A stretch of DNA of 45,040 nucleotides from Candidatus Zixiibacteriota bacterium. GTDB lineage: Bacteria > Zixibacteria > MSB-5A5 > JAABVY01 > JAHJOQ01. This document shows positions 33,282 to 42,218 of this stretch, in pieces. The stretch spans positions 1 to 45,040 of the forward strand of contig JAHJOQ010000056.1 of assembly GCA_018820315.1 (NCBI GenBank), written 5' to 3'. Positions within the stretch are counted from its first letter, which is position 1. Each line of letters begins with the position of its first letter. The position numbers and the translations under genes were made by a program. The notes under the pieces are model-generated. The model was not told the origin of the DNA, did not search any database, and saw nothing but the letters and a program-made list of their open reading frames with translations.

Positions 33282-35660
33282 ATGAGATTCCGGATCAAGC
33301 AAGCAGTCCTTATAGGCGTGGTCACCCTTGTGGTTATCTGGGGATGTTCGGAGAAAGTATCTGAGCCCCCGGAGGACACAAGCAATAGAGAGGTGACCCT
33401 TCAACGAATTCTCGATTTCCAGACCGAAATGGGAAGCTTGCTGCACTCTCTGCTTGACCAGATGGATACGGTTCTGGCTAAACAGTTGGTGCTCACCGCA
33501 ATTCTAAAGGAGCCGTCACTTGTCGCGAAGGCTGTTATCAATAGCCAGGGGATCGCCATCGAGTATACATCGGGTCACATTGGCGGAATCATGATAGACG
33601 CCGAAGACATGGCGAATGCGCATGAACAGTCGGGAGCTCGGAAAGAATCAATCTCTACAATATCATTGGAAACCCGCGACATGCCCCTCTCTCGAAAATC
33701 CGCATTCCTATGCCCGATATATTCCGATCGAAAAGATTTTGCCGATGCGGTCATTTCGGCAGCCAACGAAAATCTCTGGAAAGCTGGATTCGATGAATTC
33801 GAGCTGTATCTCGACGACAACTGCGGACTCGATCGCTTCGCCGATATTGAAGGTTATGGCGTTGTGCACATCTATTCACACAGCTTCGCCTGGCCCGCAA
33901 AAGACAGGATTGAAAATATCTTCCTGATGACTGGTGACACAGCGAGTTTGGAACTGGATCAGATATATGCAGATGAACTATCCTCGGCGAAGATATGTCT
34001 CATCTACATACCGGGAAAGGGAAACACAATCTTTGTCTCTCCCCGGTTTATTTCGAGTCACAACGACTTCAGCAATGACCTTTCGATAATCTATCTCGGT
34101 TTCGGTTACGGTTTCCTCGGCAAGTGGCCGCTGGAGATGAGATACAATGCCAAGGCAGGTGCAATCATCAGTTATGACTGGAGAGTGTTTGCAGAAAGGA
34201 ACAGAGACTGGGCATGCGGATTTTATGAGGTAATGACGGACACAAGCCGGTTCAAGGACATGTCCATCAAGGACTGGTATGAATCTATTGAGACTCGCTA
34301 TTTAGATTCACTCGAAACGCTGCCCCCTCTCCCCCGCTGGACAGCAATCAGATACCACGGCATTTCAGATTTGTCCTTCTGGAAAGCCCTGCGGCTGATA
34401 TCGGTCTCCCCGCTACTGGGCAAAATCGGAGCCGAAGTCGAGCTTCGCGGCATAGGCTTCGGTAATATCCAGGGAGAGAGTTCCGCATCATTTGCCGGGG
34501 TCGATGCGCAGGCTATTTCATGGTCGGATACACTCATCAAGACAACAGTACCTGTTGGGGGAAGAACGGGCGGAGTGACTGTCGGTGTGGGCGGCACAGA
34601 GACCAATCCCGTCACTTTCGTTGTCAACGAGATCACTGATATAGTGCCGGGCAGTGGTGCATATGGCGACACTGTGAAGATATCCGGGTATGGTTTCGGG
34701 ACTCATCAGAATGGCAATAGCGTATTGCTGGGGCAGGATATAGTTGACATTGTCGACTGGACCGATTCGGATGTTTTTTTCAGGATACCGGACGGTTCTG
34801 TGACGGGGCAGGTCTTTGCGCGGCTGTATGACCAGATCACAAGGAAGATTTTACTGGAAGTATATGGAATTACAGCGGTTTCTCCGGCGCATGCAACATT
34901 TGGAAGTTATTTCACGATTCAGGGAAGCGAACTCGATCATCATTATTATGAACATGGAATAACCTTCAATGGCGTGCCAGTGGTGCAGATATACAATTGG
35001 GGTGATAACGAAATCCGTGGACTTATACCGGTAGGGTCGTCATCGGGAGGTGTAGTCGTCACTATAGATGGAGAGAGCACGAAAGGGTATCCGATTGCTA
35101 TCACCGGCATCAACGACATCCAGCCGAGATGGGGCGGTGAACAGTGCATGAGGACGATTCATGGTACAGGGTTCGGTGAAATGGCGGAGACGATTCTGTT
35201 CGGTGATCTAATGGCAACAGATATTCTATCATGGAATGACAGTCTTATCGAGCTGAGATCACCACTCACCGCTAAGTCTGGATCTGTAAGAGTTGGGCTT
35301 CCCGAAATAGTCTCCAACGGAATAGCTGTGAGTATCATGAATATCGATAAGCTGGTTCCCGCGTGGGGATTTCCGGGCGATACCATATCAATCTATGGCG
35401 AGAGTTTCCGCGAATACAAGATTACCGATAGCGTTATGTTCGGCGAGGATCCCGGAGCAATAATATATTGGTCCGACACTATGGTGAATGCGATCGCACC
35501 ACCACAAGTCACCACAGGAGATGTTCGATTGCATGTACTTGGACAGGTCAGCAACGGTGTCTTGTTTACTGTTGCCAGACCGCCGGCTATGGGCTATCTC
35601 CGAGACGAATCGCTCGATAAAGTCTGCATTTTGCCTGCGAAATTAGTCTGGACATATTGA
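33282..35660 (+). CDS. TIG-repeat lipoprotein with N-terminal degenerate caspase-fold/C25-like domain
   Basis: A 792-residue lipoprotein from ATG 33282 (lipobox VVIWGC). Residues about 30-370 are a domain with GVVHIYSHSF (about 193), a nonstandard IYLGFGYGFLG (about 272) and NAKAGAIISYDWRVF. The layout parallels clan CD (gingipain/CHAT-like) peptidase domains, where a His after a strand and a Cys after NAC-type strands form the dyad. Here the His is kept and the Cys position reads Gly, so it would be inactive. Residues about 376-770 hold five IPT/TIG immunoglobulin-like domains, each with GxxVxIxGxGF and a WSDTLIxxxVP strand. It is the first of three tandem paralogous lipoprotein genes. The function may be surface adhesion or binding. 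Confidence 0.7.
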   Translation: MRFRIKQAVLIGVVTLVVIWGCSEKVSEPPEDTSNREVTLQRILDFQTEMGSLLHSLLDQMDTVLAKQLVLTAILKEPSLVAKAVINSQGIAIEYTSGHIGGIMIDAEDMANAHEQSGARKESISTISLETRDMPLSRKSAFLCPIYSDRKDFADAVISAANENLWKAGFDEFELYLDDNCGLDRFADIEGYGVVHIYSHSFAWPAKDRIENIFLMTGDTASLELDQIYADELSSAKICLIYIPGKGNTIFVSPRFISSHNDFSNDLSIIYLGFGYGFLGKWPLEMRYNAKAGAIISYDWRVFAERNRDWACGFYEVMTDTSRFKDMSIKDWYESIETRYLDSLETLPPLPRWTAIRYHGISDLSFWKALRLISVSPLLGKIGAEVELRGIGFGNIQGESSASFAGVDAQAISWSDTLIKTTVPVGGRTGGVTVGVGGTETNPVTFVVNEITDIVPGSGAYGDTVKISGYGFGTHQNGNSVLLGQDIVDIVDWTDSDVFFRIPDGSVTGQVFARLYDQITRKILLEVYGITAVSPAHATFGSYFTIQGSELDHHYYEHGITFNGVPVVQIYNWGDNEIRGLIPVGSSSGGVVVTIDGESTKGYPIAITGINDIQPRWGGEQCMRTIHGTGFGEMAETILFGDLMATDILSWNDSLIELRSPLTAKSGSVRVGLPEIVSNGIAVSIMNIDKLVPAWGFPGDTISIYGESFREYKITDSVMFGEDPGAIIYWSDTMVNAIAPPQVTTGDVRLHVLGQVSNGVLFTVARPPAMGYLRDESLDKVCILPAKLVWTY

Positions 35661-35711
35661 GGAGTCTTCGTGAATTGTACATACAAGCATGCGTTCGTAA
35701 AGGGGTAGAAT

Positions 35712-38087
35712 ATGAAGCGTATAGCCTTCCTCACCGCACTGATCGCAATTGTAATCTGGGCATGTTCCGACAAGGGATCAGAGCCTAATGTACCACCGCC
35801 AGCCGACATCCCTCCCGGCGCGCCGGTGATCGACAGCCTCAGCACTGACCGCGGCTATGTCAATGACACTCTCGAAGTCTACGGAAAGAGCTTCGGAGAG
35901 ACTCAGGACTCATCGAGATCGGTCGCATTTCGCGGCGCGGATGGTGATGTCATCTCCTGGACAGACACGGAGATCAGTGTTCGCATACCCGAGGGCGCGA
36001 AGACCGGTGATGTATCGGTCAAAGTCGATACGTTGACAAGCAATAGTGTCGCATTCATAGTCTACGGCATCAATCATATTGAGCTGAACTCGGGTGGAAT
36101 AGGAACTGAGGTCCGGATTTACGGAATCCGCTTCGGCTATCATCAGTATGGCAAGGGGGTGACATTCAACGGCGTACAGGCGGATGAGTCGTACTGGTCC
36201 GATACGCTCATAATAACCACCGTACCTTCGCAAGCAAGGACCGGTCAAGTGAAGATAGAGATGTTGAATCGTGATTACGATGGTGGCCTGTTCCGCGTCA
36301 TCGGTGAGCTGCGGATAGAGGAGCTGCGACCATCGACCGGCACGTTCGGCACGCAGCTCGAGATCATCGGGGATTTCTTCGGCGAAACGCAGGGGTCCAG
36401 CAGAGTCAGTCTTAACGGGGTGAATCCGGACATACTGTCATGGTCGGATGGACGAATCGTGACCACATACCCGTTAGGCTGCACCTCCGGAGAACTGACC
36501 GTCACGGTAGATGGTGAAGTCAGCAATGCGATGCCATACTCTGTGTTCGGCATAACGTCAATTAGCCCGAACTGGGGTGCTCCGGGTGACACGATAACGG
36601 TCTCCGGAACCGGCTTCGGCGACATGCAGGGCTCAAACTCCGTGGAGATTGACGGAGTCGAGGTTCCTGTCATTGAATGGACGCCCGAGCAGATCGTATG
36701 CGAACTTTCGACGGAGTCCATGAGGGGGACGCTGGCGGTCTCTATTGGCGGTATGTTGAGCAATGGCGTTCAAATCTATGTTTTCTACGTCGATCGCATG
36801 GAACCGGTCGAGGGTCCTGTTGAGACGGAAGTCAGCATTTACGGGCGCGGTTTTGGCGATAGTCAAGGGTATCATAATTACGTCTCGTTTGCCGGAACCA
36901 GAGCGAATACGCTGCAATGGTCAGACTCTCAGATAGTTGTTCAAGTTCCTTACTGGAGCACAACCGGCGATGTGCTGGTCAAGCTGTTTGGTCACCCAAT
37001 CAGCGCCGGTACTTTCACTGTCGATTGTCTATTTGCGGTCACTGGAGTGGAGCCGGACTGGGGTCCTCCGGGAACGATGGTCACCATCACGGGCAGTGGT
37101 TTCGGGATAAACCAGGGAAGTAGTAGAGTCCGATTCGGTAATACGCCCGCCTCGGTGATCTCGTGGGATGATACGGAGATAGTGGTCAGTGTACCGAATA
37201 TTGATAAATCCGGGGTAGTCAGCGTATCCGCAGCGAATTGCACAAGCAGTGGGATCCTATTCAATGTCTATCGTGCTCTCGATCTTGTCCCCGATGTCGG
37301 CCTTCCCGGCGACACATTGGCAATTCTCGGCAGTGGATTCGGGGAATCAGAAGCGGGAAGCGAAGTCCTCTTCGGTGAACTGACGCCTGAGATTGCCGAG
37401 TGGACTGATTCGCTCATAAGGATCATTGTGCCGGCGGAGGCGTCTGACTGCAATGTGACTGTGTTAGTCAACGGCATCTCATCACCCAGTTTCGACTTCT
37501 GGCTCTCTACAACATCAGATGTGACCGGATTCATAAAGGCATGCAACGTCATGGATGTATCGTTTTCGTTTTACGGCCGAATCTACTCAACATGGAGATA
37601 TGCGCTAATCCACCTGCCTGTCAACGAACCGGGTACGATAACATGGGAAGAAGAACGAGTCATTGCACATGAGACTGGTCCAGGCAATGGGACTGAGGGA
37701 TATTCTTACATTGACTTTGATGGATCATTAAGCTTCTCGGAAAATCGCATCGACAGCCTGTTCTGCAAGTACTTCTATCATGAGCTATGGTATGGACCGA
37801 TAATGGGAGGTTACGAGAGAGACTATTCATTCATGCTGCGCGATATCCCACTCAGTCTCAACTCCATTGCGGATTCTCAGCTGGTCAGGTTTTCGCTAGA
37901 GGGGTCTGCGGCTGAGGAGCACGTGGAAAATGTCCGAATGTATTATCGCGGTTTCATCGACAACAGCCATGACGAATTTGGAGACGGCTACTTCGGGTGG
38001 GGTGATTGGTACTCGATCCTGAGGGACATCGACTGGGATAACGAGACATATCCACCGAGAATTTCAGTGACTTTTCGGAAGGAATAA
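35712..38087 (+). CDS. Seven-TIG-domain lipoprotein
   Basis: A 791-residue lipoprotein with signal MKRIAFLTALIAIVIWAC and lipobox WAC (Cys18), sharing the motif CSDKGSEP with the remnant after it and CSEKVSEP with the gene before it. Residues about 40-605 are seven IPT/TIG domains of roughly 80 residues, recognisable from repeats such as GDTLEVYGKSFGETQ, GDTITVSGTGFGDMQG and GTMVTITGSGFGINQG, each followed by ISWTDTEI-type strands. The last 185 residues are a different beta-rich domain ending DWDNETYPPRISVTF. TIG domains serve as rigid Ig-like spacers in surface proteins. It lies 51 bp after the first lipoprotein gene, so the two probably form an operon. Confidence 0.8.
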   Translation: MKRIAFLTALIAIVIWACSDKGSEPNVPPPADIPPGAPVIDSLSTDRGYVNDTLEVYGKSFGETQDSSRSVAFRGADGDVISWTDTEISVRIPEGAKTGDVSVKVDTLTSNSVAFIVYGINHIELNSGGIGTEVRIYGIRFGYHQYGKGVTFNGVQADESYWSDTLIITTVPSQARTGQVKIEMLNRDYDGGLFRVIGELRIEELRPSTGTFGTQLEIIGDFFGETQGSSRVSLNGVNPDILSWSDGRIVTTYPLGCTSGELTVTVDGEVSNAMPYSVFGITSISPNWGAPGDTITVSGTGFGDMQGSNSVEIDGVEVPVIEWTPEQIVCELSTESMRGTLAVSIGGMLSNGVQIYVFYVDRMEPVEGPVETEVSIYGRGFGDSQGYHNYVSFAGTRANTLQWSDSQIVVQVPYWSTTGDVLVKLFGHPISAGTFTVDCLFAVTGVEPDWGPPGTMVTITGSGFGINQGSSRVRFGNTPASVISWDDTEIVVSVPNIDKSGVVSVSAANCTSSGILFNVYRALDLVPDVGLPGDTLAILGSGFGESEAGSEVLFGELTPEIAEWTDSLIRIIVPAEASDCNVTVLVNGISSPSFDFWLSTTSDVTGFIKACNVMDVSFSFYGRIYSTWRYALIHLPVNEPGTITWEEERVIAHETGPGNGTEGYSYIDFDGSLSFSENRIDSLFCKYFYHELWYGPIMGGYERDYSFMLRDIPLSLNSIADSQLVRFSLEGSAAEEHVENVRMYYRGFIDNSHDEFGDGYFGWGDWYSILRDIDWDNETYPPRISVTFRKE

Positions 38088-38099
38088 GGGGATGGGGAT

Positions 38100-38337
38100 A
38101 TGAGACGCGCATTCGTAACAATCGCTTTGATCGCTGTTGCGGTCTGGGCGTGCTCCGATAAAGGCTCGGAGCCGATAGACAAACCGCCGACCGCCAATCC
38201 TCCCGGATGCTACGTGTGACTCGCAGCGCTAGGCAGATGTGATGTCAACGCAATACACCGAGCAGCTTATCGACACTGACTGGCAAAACGAGCAATATCC
38301 GCCCGAAATCAAGATAACTCTGGAGTATCGACCATAG
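38100..38337 (+). pseudogene. Third TIG lipoprotein paralogue collapsed by internal deletion
   Basis: An ATG at 38100 opens a 39-codon frame encoding a lipoprotein signal (MRRAFVTIALIAVAVWACSD) and the same KGSEP sequence as the gene before, stopping at TGA 38217-38219. Shortly after, in another frame (38242-38337), DTDWQNEQYPPEIKITL reproduces the C-terminal end of the 791-residue neighbour (DIDWDNETYPPRISVTF), including a stop at the matching place. Both ends of a full paralogue are therefore present with about 2 kb lost between. A signal peptide and short tail could still be made, but I judge it a remnant. Confidence 0.75.
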
Positions 38338-38592
38338 GCCTGCAGATCGCACGACAGGCGGAAGTTGCTTCTCGTAACTCCCATAAGGTCAAGAGATTCA
38401 ACTTTTTTGTTGATTTTTGTGGAGCTTCATGTTAAGTTCCAGTCCAAATTTTGCGACATGTGCGCAGATGCAAGTGCATTTGTGCCGGAAATAGAAAATA
38501 AGAATAAGGAACATTTCGGGGAGAAGAGAGCGTCTGCCATTAGTTGACGGCTGCTTCTGTCTCCCGCCGCACACTGAAACAGGAGGTTAGTT
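38338..38592 (+). promoter_or_regulatory. Upstream region of the OmpA-family gene
   Basis: A weak promoter-like pair, TTGATT and TTAAGT about 16 bp apart near 38412-38440, would give a leader of roughly 140 nt. AGGAGG at 38581-38586 is an ideal ribosome site placed 6 nt before the TTG start. Nothing else is recognised. Confidence 0.35.
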
Positions 38593-40077
38593 TTGCAGAA
38601 AAGGTTTACCACAGCATTAGTTCTTCTGCTGGTCCTGCTGCTGGCGGTTCCCGCATTCGCCGCAGTGACGACCGGCAAGGTCGGACTCGCACCCCGTGCG
38701 GGGTTTTTCCTGACCGGAGGAGAGTGGAAAATTGGTCCTATGTTTGGTGCCGATATCAAATTCGGACTACACCAGCACTGGGCTGTCGGAGTTAGCGGCA
38801 TGTATGGCCCGACCAAAGGCGGGATGTTTGACATGACCGGGGACCTGCCGACAATAGTTGCGGCAGACGAAGATGACAATAAGCTCAGAATCAGGCACCA
38901 TATCGTCGAGCTCGCAGGCTTCTACAACATCAATCCGGTGAAAGAAGCAGTCTTCTATCTGACTGCGGGAATCGGTGTTGATACGTGGCGTGTTCGCGAC
39001 AACAATGGCGACAAGGTCTATGTCTCCGATCTGAATGGCGAGAGCTTTGAATTCCGCGATCAGCAGTTGACACTCATGTTCGGTGCCGGGATTGAATACT
39101 TCCCTATCGAGGAGTTCTCGTTTGGCGGTACTCTCCGTTATCATGTGCTGACCGGTGCGTTCTCTCAATTCAAGGATGACCGCGACGTCGGCGGATCTGA
39201 CGGCCTCGACAACCCATCGGGTGTATTGGAGCTGGGAGTAATGCTCACGGCATATCTCGGATCATGCAAGGATGGCGACAGGGACGGCGTCTGTGACGAT
39301 GACGACTTATGCCCCGAAACGCCATATGGCTGTATCGTAGACTCGACCGGTTGCGAGATCGATTCCGATGGCGATGGAGTCTGCGACGGCATTGATACAT
39401 GTGCCGCCACTCCGCCCGGCTGCACTGTCGATGCCTACGGCTGCCAGAAGGATGGCGACGGTGACGGTGTCTGCGACGGCGTAGACAAGTGTCCGAATAC
39501 TCCGAAGGAAGCAAAGGTTGATGCAGATGGCTGCCCGGTGGATACAGACAGAGATGGTATCCCGGATTATCTGGACACCTGCCCCGGTACTCTGTCGGGA
39601 TGTGTTGTTGATCAGAACGGCTGCCCGGTTGACTCGGATCGCGACGGTGTCTGCGATGGTATCGATGAGTGCCCCGGAGATCCGAATAACGTTCTGGAAG
39701 TCGATTCGAGAGGCTGTCCAACTGCTTTCCACATCGAGCCGGAACTGATTCTGGTCGGTGTTGTATTCCCGGTGAACGCTGCGAATCTGGATGACCAGGC
39801 GAAAGCCTATCTCGACGGCGTTGTGAAGTCGCTTCAGGCGCTGCCCCATGTTAAGGTTGAAGTCCAGGGACATACTGATATCAGCGGCAGTCGTGACAAG
39901 AACATGACTCTGTCGACAAAGCGCGCTCAGTCGGTTGCTGACTACTTCATATCGAAAGGTATCGACAAAACTCGCTTAGTCGTAAAGGGTTATGGTCCTG
40001 ACAAACCGAAATTCGACAATGGCGCCGCAGATGGTCGCAAGAAGAACAGACGCGTAGAATTGAAACGTCTAAATTAG
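38593..40077 (+). CDS. OmpA-family outer-membrane protein with thrombospondin type-3 repeats
   Basis: A 494-residue protein starting at TTG 38593; AGGAGG six bases before it and a signal peptide right after it (MQKRFTTALVLLLVLLLAVP, cut AFA) fix this start. Residues about 24-215 look like an 8-strand OmpA beta-barrel (alternating strands, Gly/aromatic rich). Residues about 218-375 are calcium-binding TSP3 repeats (DGDRDGVCDDDDLCP, DSDGDGVCDGIDTC, DTDRDGIPDYLDTCP and others) with paired cysteines. Residues about 385-494 are an OmpA_C peptidoglycan-binding domain (VEVQGHTDISGS, LSTKRAQSVADYF, GRKKNRRVELK). It should tether the outer membrane to peptidoglycan. A strong terminator follows. Confidence 0.93.
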   Translation: MQKRFTTALVLLLVLLLAVPAFAAVTTGKVGLAPRAGFFLTGGEWKIGPMFGADIKFGLHQHWAVGVSGMYGPTKGGMFDMTGDLPTIVAADEDDNKLRIRHHIVELAGFYNINPVKEAVFYLTAGIGVDTWRVRDNNGDKVYVSDLNGESFEFRDQQLTLMFGAGIEYFPIEEFSFGGTLRYHVLTGAFSQFKDDRDVGGSDGLDNPSGVLELGVMLTAYLGSCKDGDRDGVCDDDDLCPETPYGCIVDSTGCEIDSDGDGVCDGIDTCAATPPGCTVDAYGCQKDGDGDGVCDGVDKCPNTPKEAKVDADGCPVDTDRDGIPDYLDTCPGTLSGCVVDQNGCPVDSDRDGVCDGIDECPGDPNNVLEVDSRGCPTAFHIEPELILVGVVFPVNAANLDDQAKAYLDGVVKSLQALPHVKVEVQGHTDISGSRDKNMTLSTKRAQSVADYFISKGIDKTRLVVKGYGPDKPKFDNGAADGRKKNRRVELKRLN

Positions 40078-40100
40078 AAGAGATGCATCTTGATAATAGA

Positions 40101-40128
40101 GGCGCCGGTATTCCGGCGCCTTTTCTAT
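40101..40128 (+). terminator. Intrinsic terminator of the OmpA-family gene
   Basis: GGCGCCGG-TATT-CCGGCGCC, a perfect 8-bp G/C stem with a 4-nt loop, followed by TTTTCTATTT, 24 bp past the stop codon. Confidence 0.9.
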
Positions 40129-40134
40129 TTGCAG

Positions 40135-40440
40135 GAGCCCCCACCCCAAGGCGTATAGTAGCCGTGATCTCTGATCGCGGCCTGTCTGCCCCATCAGGCT
40201 GGAAGGAAAGGGTTCCTTCCAGCGCGTTTAAGGAGAGTGTTCCTTCCGCCGCGTTTCTTCCTGTGATGATTGACACTCCGTCATCGCGGGGAGCGAGACT
40301 TCGAATGACCTGGCGATCTCAATTCGGGCATTCGATGGCTATGCTGCGAGATTGCCACGCTCCCGCTGGTCGCTCGCAATGACGCGATTTGGCGGCACAT
40401 GACCAGCCACGCGATCAAATTCCCACACTTACTGGAAAGA
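40135..40440. repeat. Palindromic intergenic repeats, right cluster
   Basis: It contains CCGTGATC-TCT-GATCGCGG (40162-40180, matching the element at 1031-1050), two AAGG-GTTCC-TTCC / GTTCCTTCC elements with GCGCG tails (about 40199-40255), and the CGTCATCGCGG...CGCAATGACG palindrome at 40279-40384. All families also occur in 331-1065, about 40 kb away. I see no gene here. Confidence 0.7.
40279..40384. repeat. Second CGTCATTGCGAGC-type palindromic element
   Basis: About 106 bp beginning CGTCATCGCGGGGAGCGAGA and ending GGTCGCTCGCAATGACG, with inner arms GGCGATCTC and GAGATTGCC. It has the same plan as the element at 661-761. Confidence 0.7.
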
Positions 40441-40465
40441 TGGGCTAGTAAAGTAGATTTTTGAC

Positions 40466-40508
40466 TTGACTTTTTCGGAACCAATCGAATTAAACGTAGG
40501 TTACGTTT
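40466..40508 (+). promoter_or_regulatory. Promoter-like site with a 17-bp operator palindrome upstream of pntAA
   Basis: AAACGTA-GGT-TACGTTT (40492-40508) is a perfect 7-bp inverted repeat with a 3-bp spacer. It overlaps the downstream edge of a promoter-like pair, TTGACT (40466-40471) and ATTAAA (40489-40494) with a 17-bp spacer. It lies 218 bp before the pntAA start, with no gene between. A dimeric repressor bound here would block transcription of the pnt operon. Confidence 0.5.
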
Positions 40509-40725
40509 ATCTGAGTTTAGATTATTCCAGCAAGTCGGGGAATTGATGACAGAAACTGCAGCTCTAAACATCGCTAAATCGGACATAATGGGTCTACACA
40601 GGACCTTTGTTTCTGGACAGGGTCGGACTGTCAGCGACCATCGACGCGACAATCTTCATAGGGGCTGAATGCGAATACAGCAGAATTTAGTATGATATCG
40701 TGCGAACGGGAGGCAATCAGATTTC

Positions 40726-41925
40726 ATGACAAATGATGCAAAACCACTTTCTGTCGGAGTACCGAAGGAGACATTCCCTGACGAGCGCCGTGTGGCAGTC
40801 GTCCCCGATATTGTCCCGCAGTTCGTCAAATCCGGTATGAAAGTGATACTCGAATCGGGGGCAGGTATAGAATCCGGCATCACAGATGCCGCATTCAGAG
40901 ACAGGGGAGCTGTGATCGAATCCGATCGATCGGAGGTGTTCGAACATAGCGATATCATCCTCCAGGTGCGTGGATATGGAGCAAATCCTGATAGAGGCAG
41001 GTCTGATCTCGAATTTATGCGCAAGGGACAATCGATTATCGGACTGTTTGAACCACTGACATCAATCCACCAAATCAAGGATATCGCTGATCTCGGAGTC
41101 AACCTTTTCGCAGTCGAAATGATGCCTCGCATCACTCGCGCTCAGAGCATGGACACACTCTCATCGATGGCCACAATCGCGGGTTACAAAGCCGTGCTTA
41201 TGGCTGCGAATGCGCTGCCTAAGATGTTCCCGATGCTGATGACAGCGGCAGGTACGATCGCGCCGGCTCGCGTGTTCATTGTCGGTGCCGGAGTCGCCGG
41301 TTTAATGGCAATTGCTTCCGCGAAGAGACTCGGCGCCGTTGTCAGCGCGTACGACGTCCGCCCGGCGGTAAAAGAGCAGGTGCAGAGCCTGGGTGCAGAA
41401 TTCCTCGAAATCGAGCTTGCGGCTGCAGATTCGGAAGACAAGGGAGGCTACGCTAAAGAAATGGATGAAGAGTTCTATCGCAAGCAACGTGAAATGATGA
41501 CGAAGGTGGTTGCCGCAAGCGATGTAGTGATCACGACGGCTGCTGTTCCCGGAAAGAAAGCACCGGTACTCATCACGTCGGATATGGTTAAGGGCATGTC
41601 ACCCGGATCGGTGATTGTCGATCTCGCTGCCGAACGCGGAGGCAACTGCGAGCTGACCAAACAGGGTGAGCAGGTTGTGGTGGATGGAGTGCTGATCCTG
41701 GGACCTGCCAATGTGCCATCAACAGTGCCGTTTCACGCCAGTCAGATGTACTCCAAGAATCTTCTGACGTTTCTGAAACATCTCGTTAAGGATGGCCAAT
41801 TACAGTTTGATATGGAAGATGAAATCACTCGGGGAACACTCATGACCCGTGGCGGTGATGTAGTTCATCCCGGCATACGCGAAATGCTCGGTCTCGAGCC
41901 GATCACGCAAGGGAGGGAAGGCTGA
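40726..41925 (+). CDS. pntAA: Proton-translocating NAD(P) transhydrogenase alpha-1 subunit, NAD-binding
   Basis: A 399-residue soluble subunit (domain I) that binds NAD(H) in the enzyme passing hydride between NADH and NADP+ while moving protons across the inner membrane. Landmarks: SVGVPKETFPDERRVAVVP at the N-terminus, shared with alanine dehydrogenase; the Rossmann loop VGAGVAGLMAIASAKRLGA (about 184-202); AYDVRPAVKEQ; and the mobile-loop region. GGGAGG precedes the ATG. The alpha chain is split here into AA and AB, as in Rhodospirillum and many other bacteria. The stop overlaps the pntAB start by one base (TGATG). Confidence 0.94.
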   Translation: MTNDAKPLSVGVPKETFPDERRVAVVPDIVPQFVKSGMKVILESGAGIESGITDAAFRDRGAVIESDRSEVFEHSDIILQVRGYGANPDRGRSDLEFMRKGQSIIGLFEPLTSIHQIKDIADLGVNLFAVEMMPRITRAQSMDTLSSMATIAGYKAVLMAANALPKMFPMLMTAAGTIAPARVFIVGAGVAGLMAIASAKRLGAVVSAYDVRPAVKEQVQSLGAEFLEIELAAADSEDKGGYAKEMDEEFYRKQREMMTKVVAASDVVITTAAVPGKKAPVLITSDMVKGMSPGSVIVDLAAERGGNCELTKQGEQVVVDGVLILGPANVPSTVPFHASQMYSKNLLTFLKHLVKDGQLQFDMEDEITRGTLMTRGGDVVHPGIREMLGLEPITQGREG

Positions 41926-42218
41926 TGGATACGTTTGTTATGATTCTAACCGTTTTCATCTTGGCGATATTCATCGGCTTTGAGGTGATCACCAAGGTTC
42001 CTCCGACACTGCACACACCGTTGATGTCGGGATCGAATGCAATATCGGGCATTACGATCATCGGTGCGTTGGTGCTCGCTGGACAGATCGGCATCAGCCC
42101 GCTCGCCAAAGGTCTTGCTTTTGTCGCCGTGATTTTCGCTGCCATCAACGTTGTCGGCGGTTTTCTCGTGACTGACCGCATGCTGAAGATGTTCAAGAAG
42201 AAGGATTTATCATGCTGA
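41925..42218 (+). CDS. pntAB: NAD(P) transhydrogenase alpha-2 subunit, membrane part
   Basis: A 97-residue membrane protein with about three hydrophobic segments (FVMILTVFILAIFIGFEVI, an ISGITIIGALVLAG segment, and LAFVAVIFAAINVVGGFLV) and the conserved family segment KVPPTLHTPLMSGSNAISGI. It forms part of the proton channel with PntB. It overlaps pntAA by one base and pntB by 7 bp, so the three subunits are translationally linked. Confidence 0.94.
   Translation: MDTFVMILTVFILAIFIGFEVITKVPPTLHTPLMSGSNAISGITIIGALVLAGQIGISPLAKGLAFVAVIFAAINVVGGFLVTDRMLKMFKKKDLSC

Noticed and set aside
39245-39721. 158-codon minus-strand frame within the OmpA gene
   Set aside because: It is an antisense shadow of the Asp/Gly-rich TSP3 repeats, which produce His/Arg-rich sequence on the opposite strand.
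40281-40652. 123-codon minus-strand frame upstream of pntAA
   Set aside because: It runs through palindromic repeats and the putative pnt promoter, with no motif or ribosome site.
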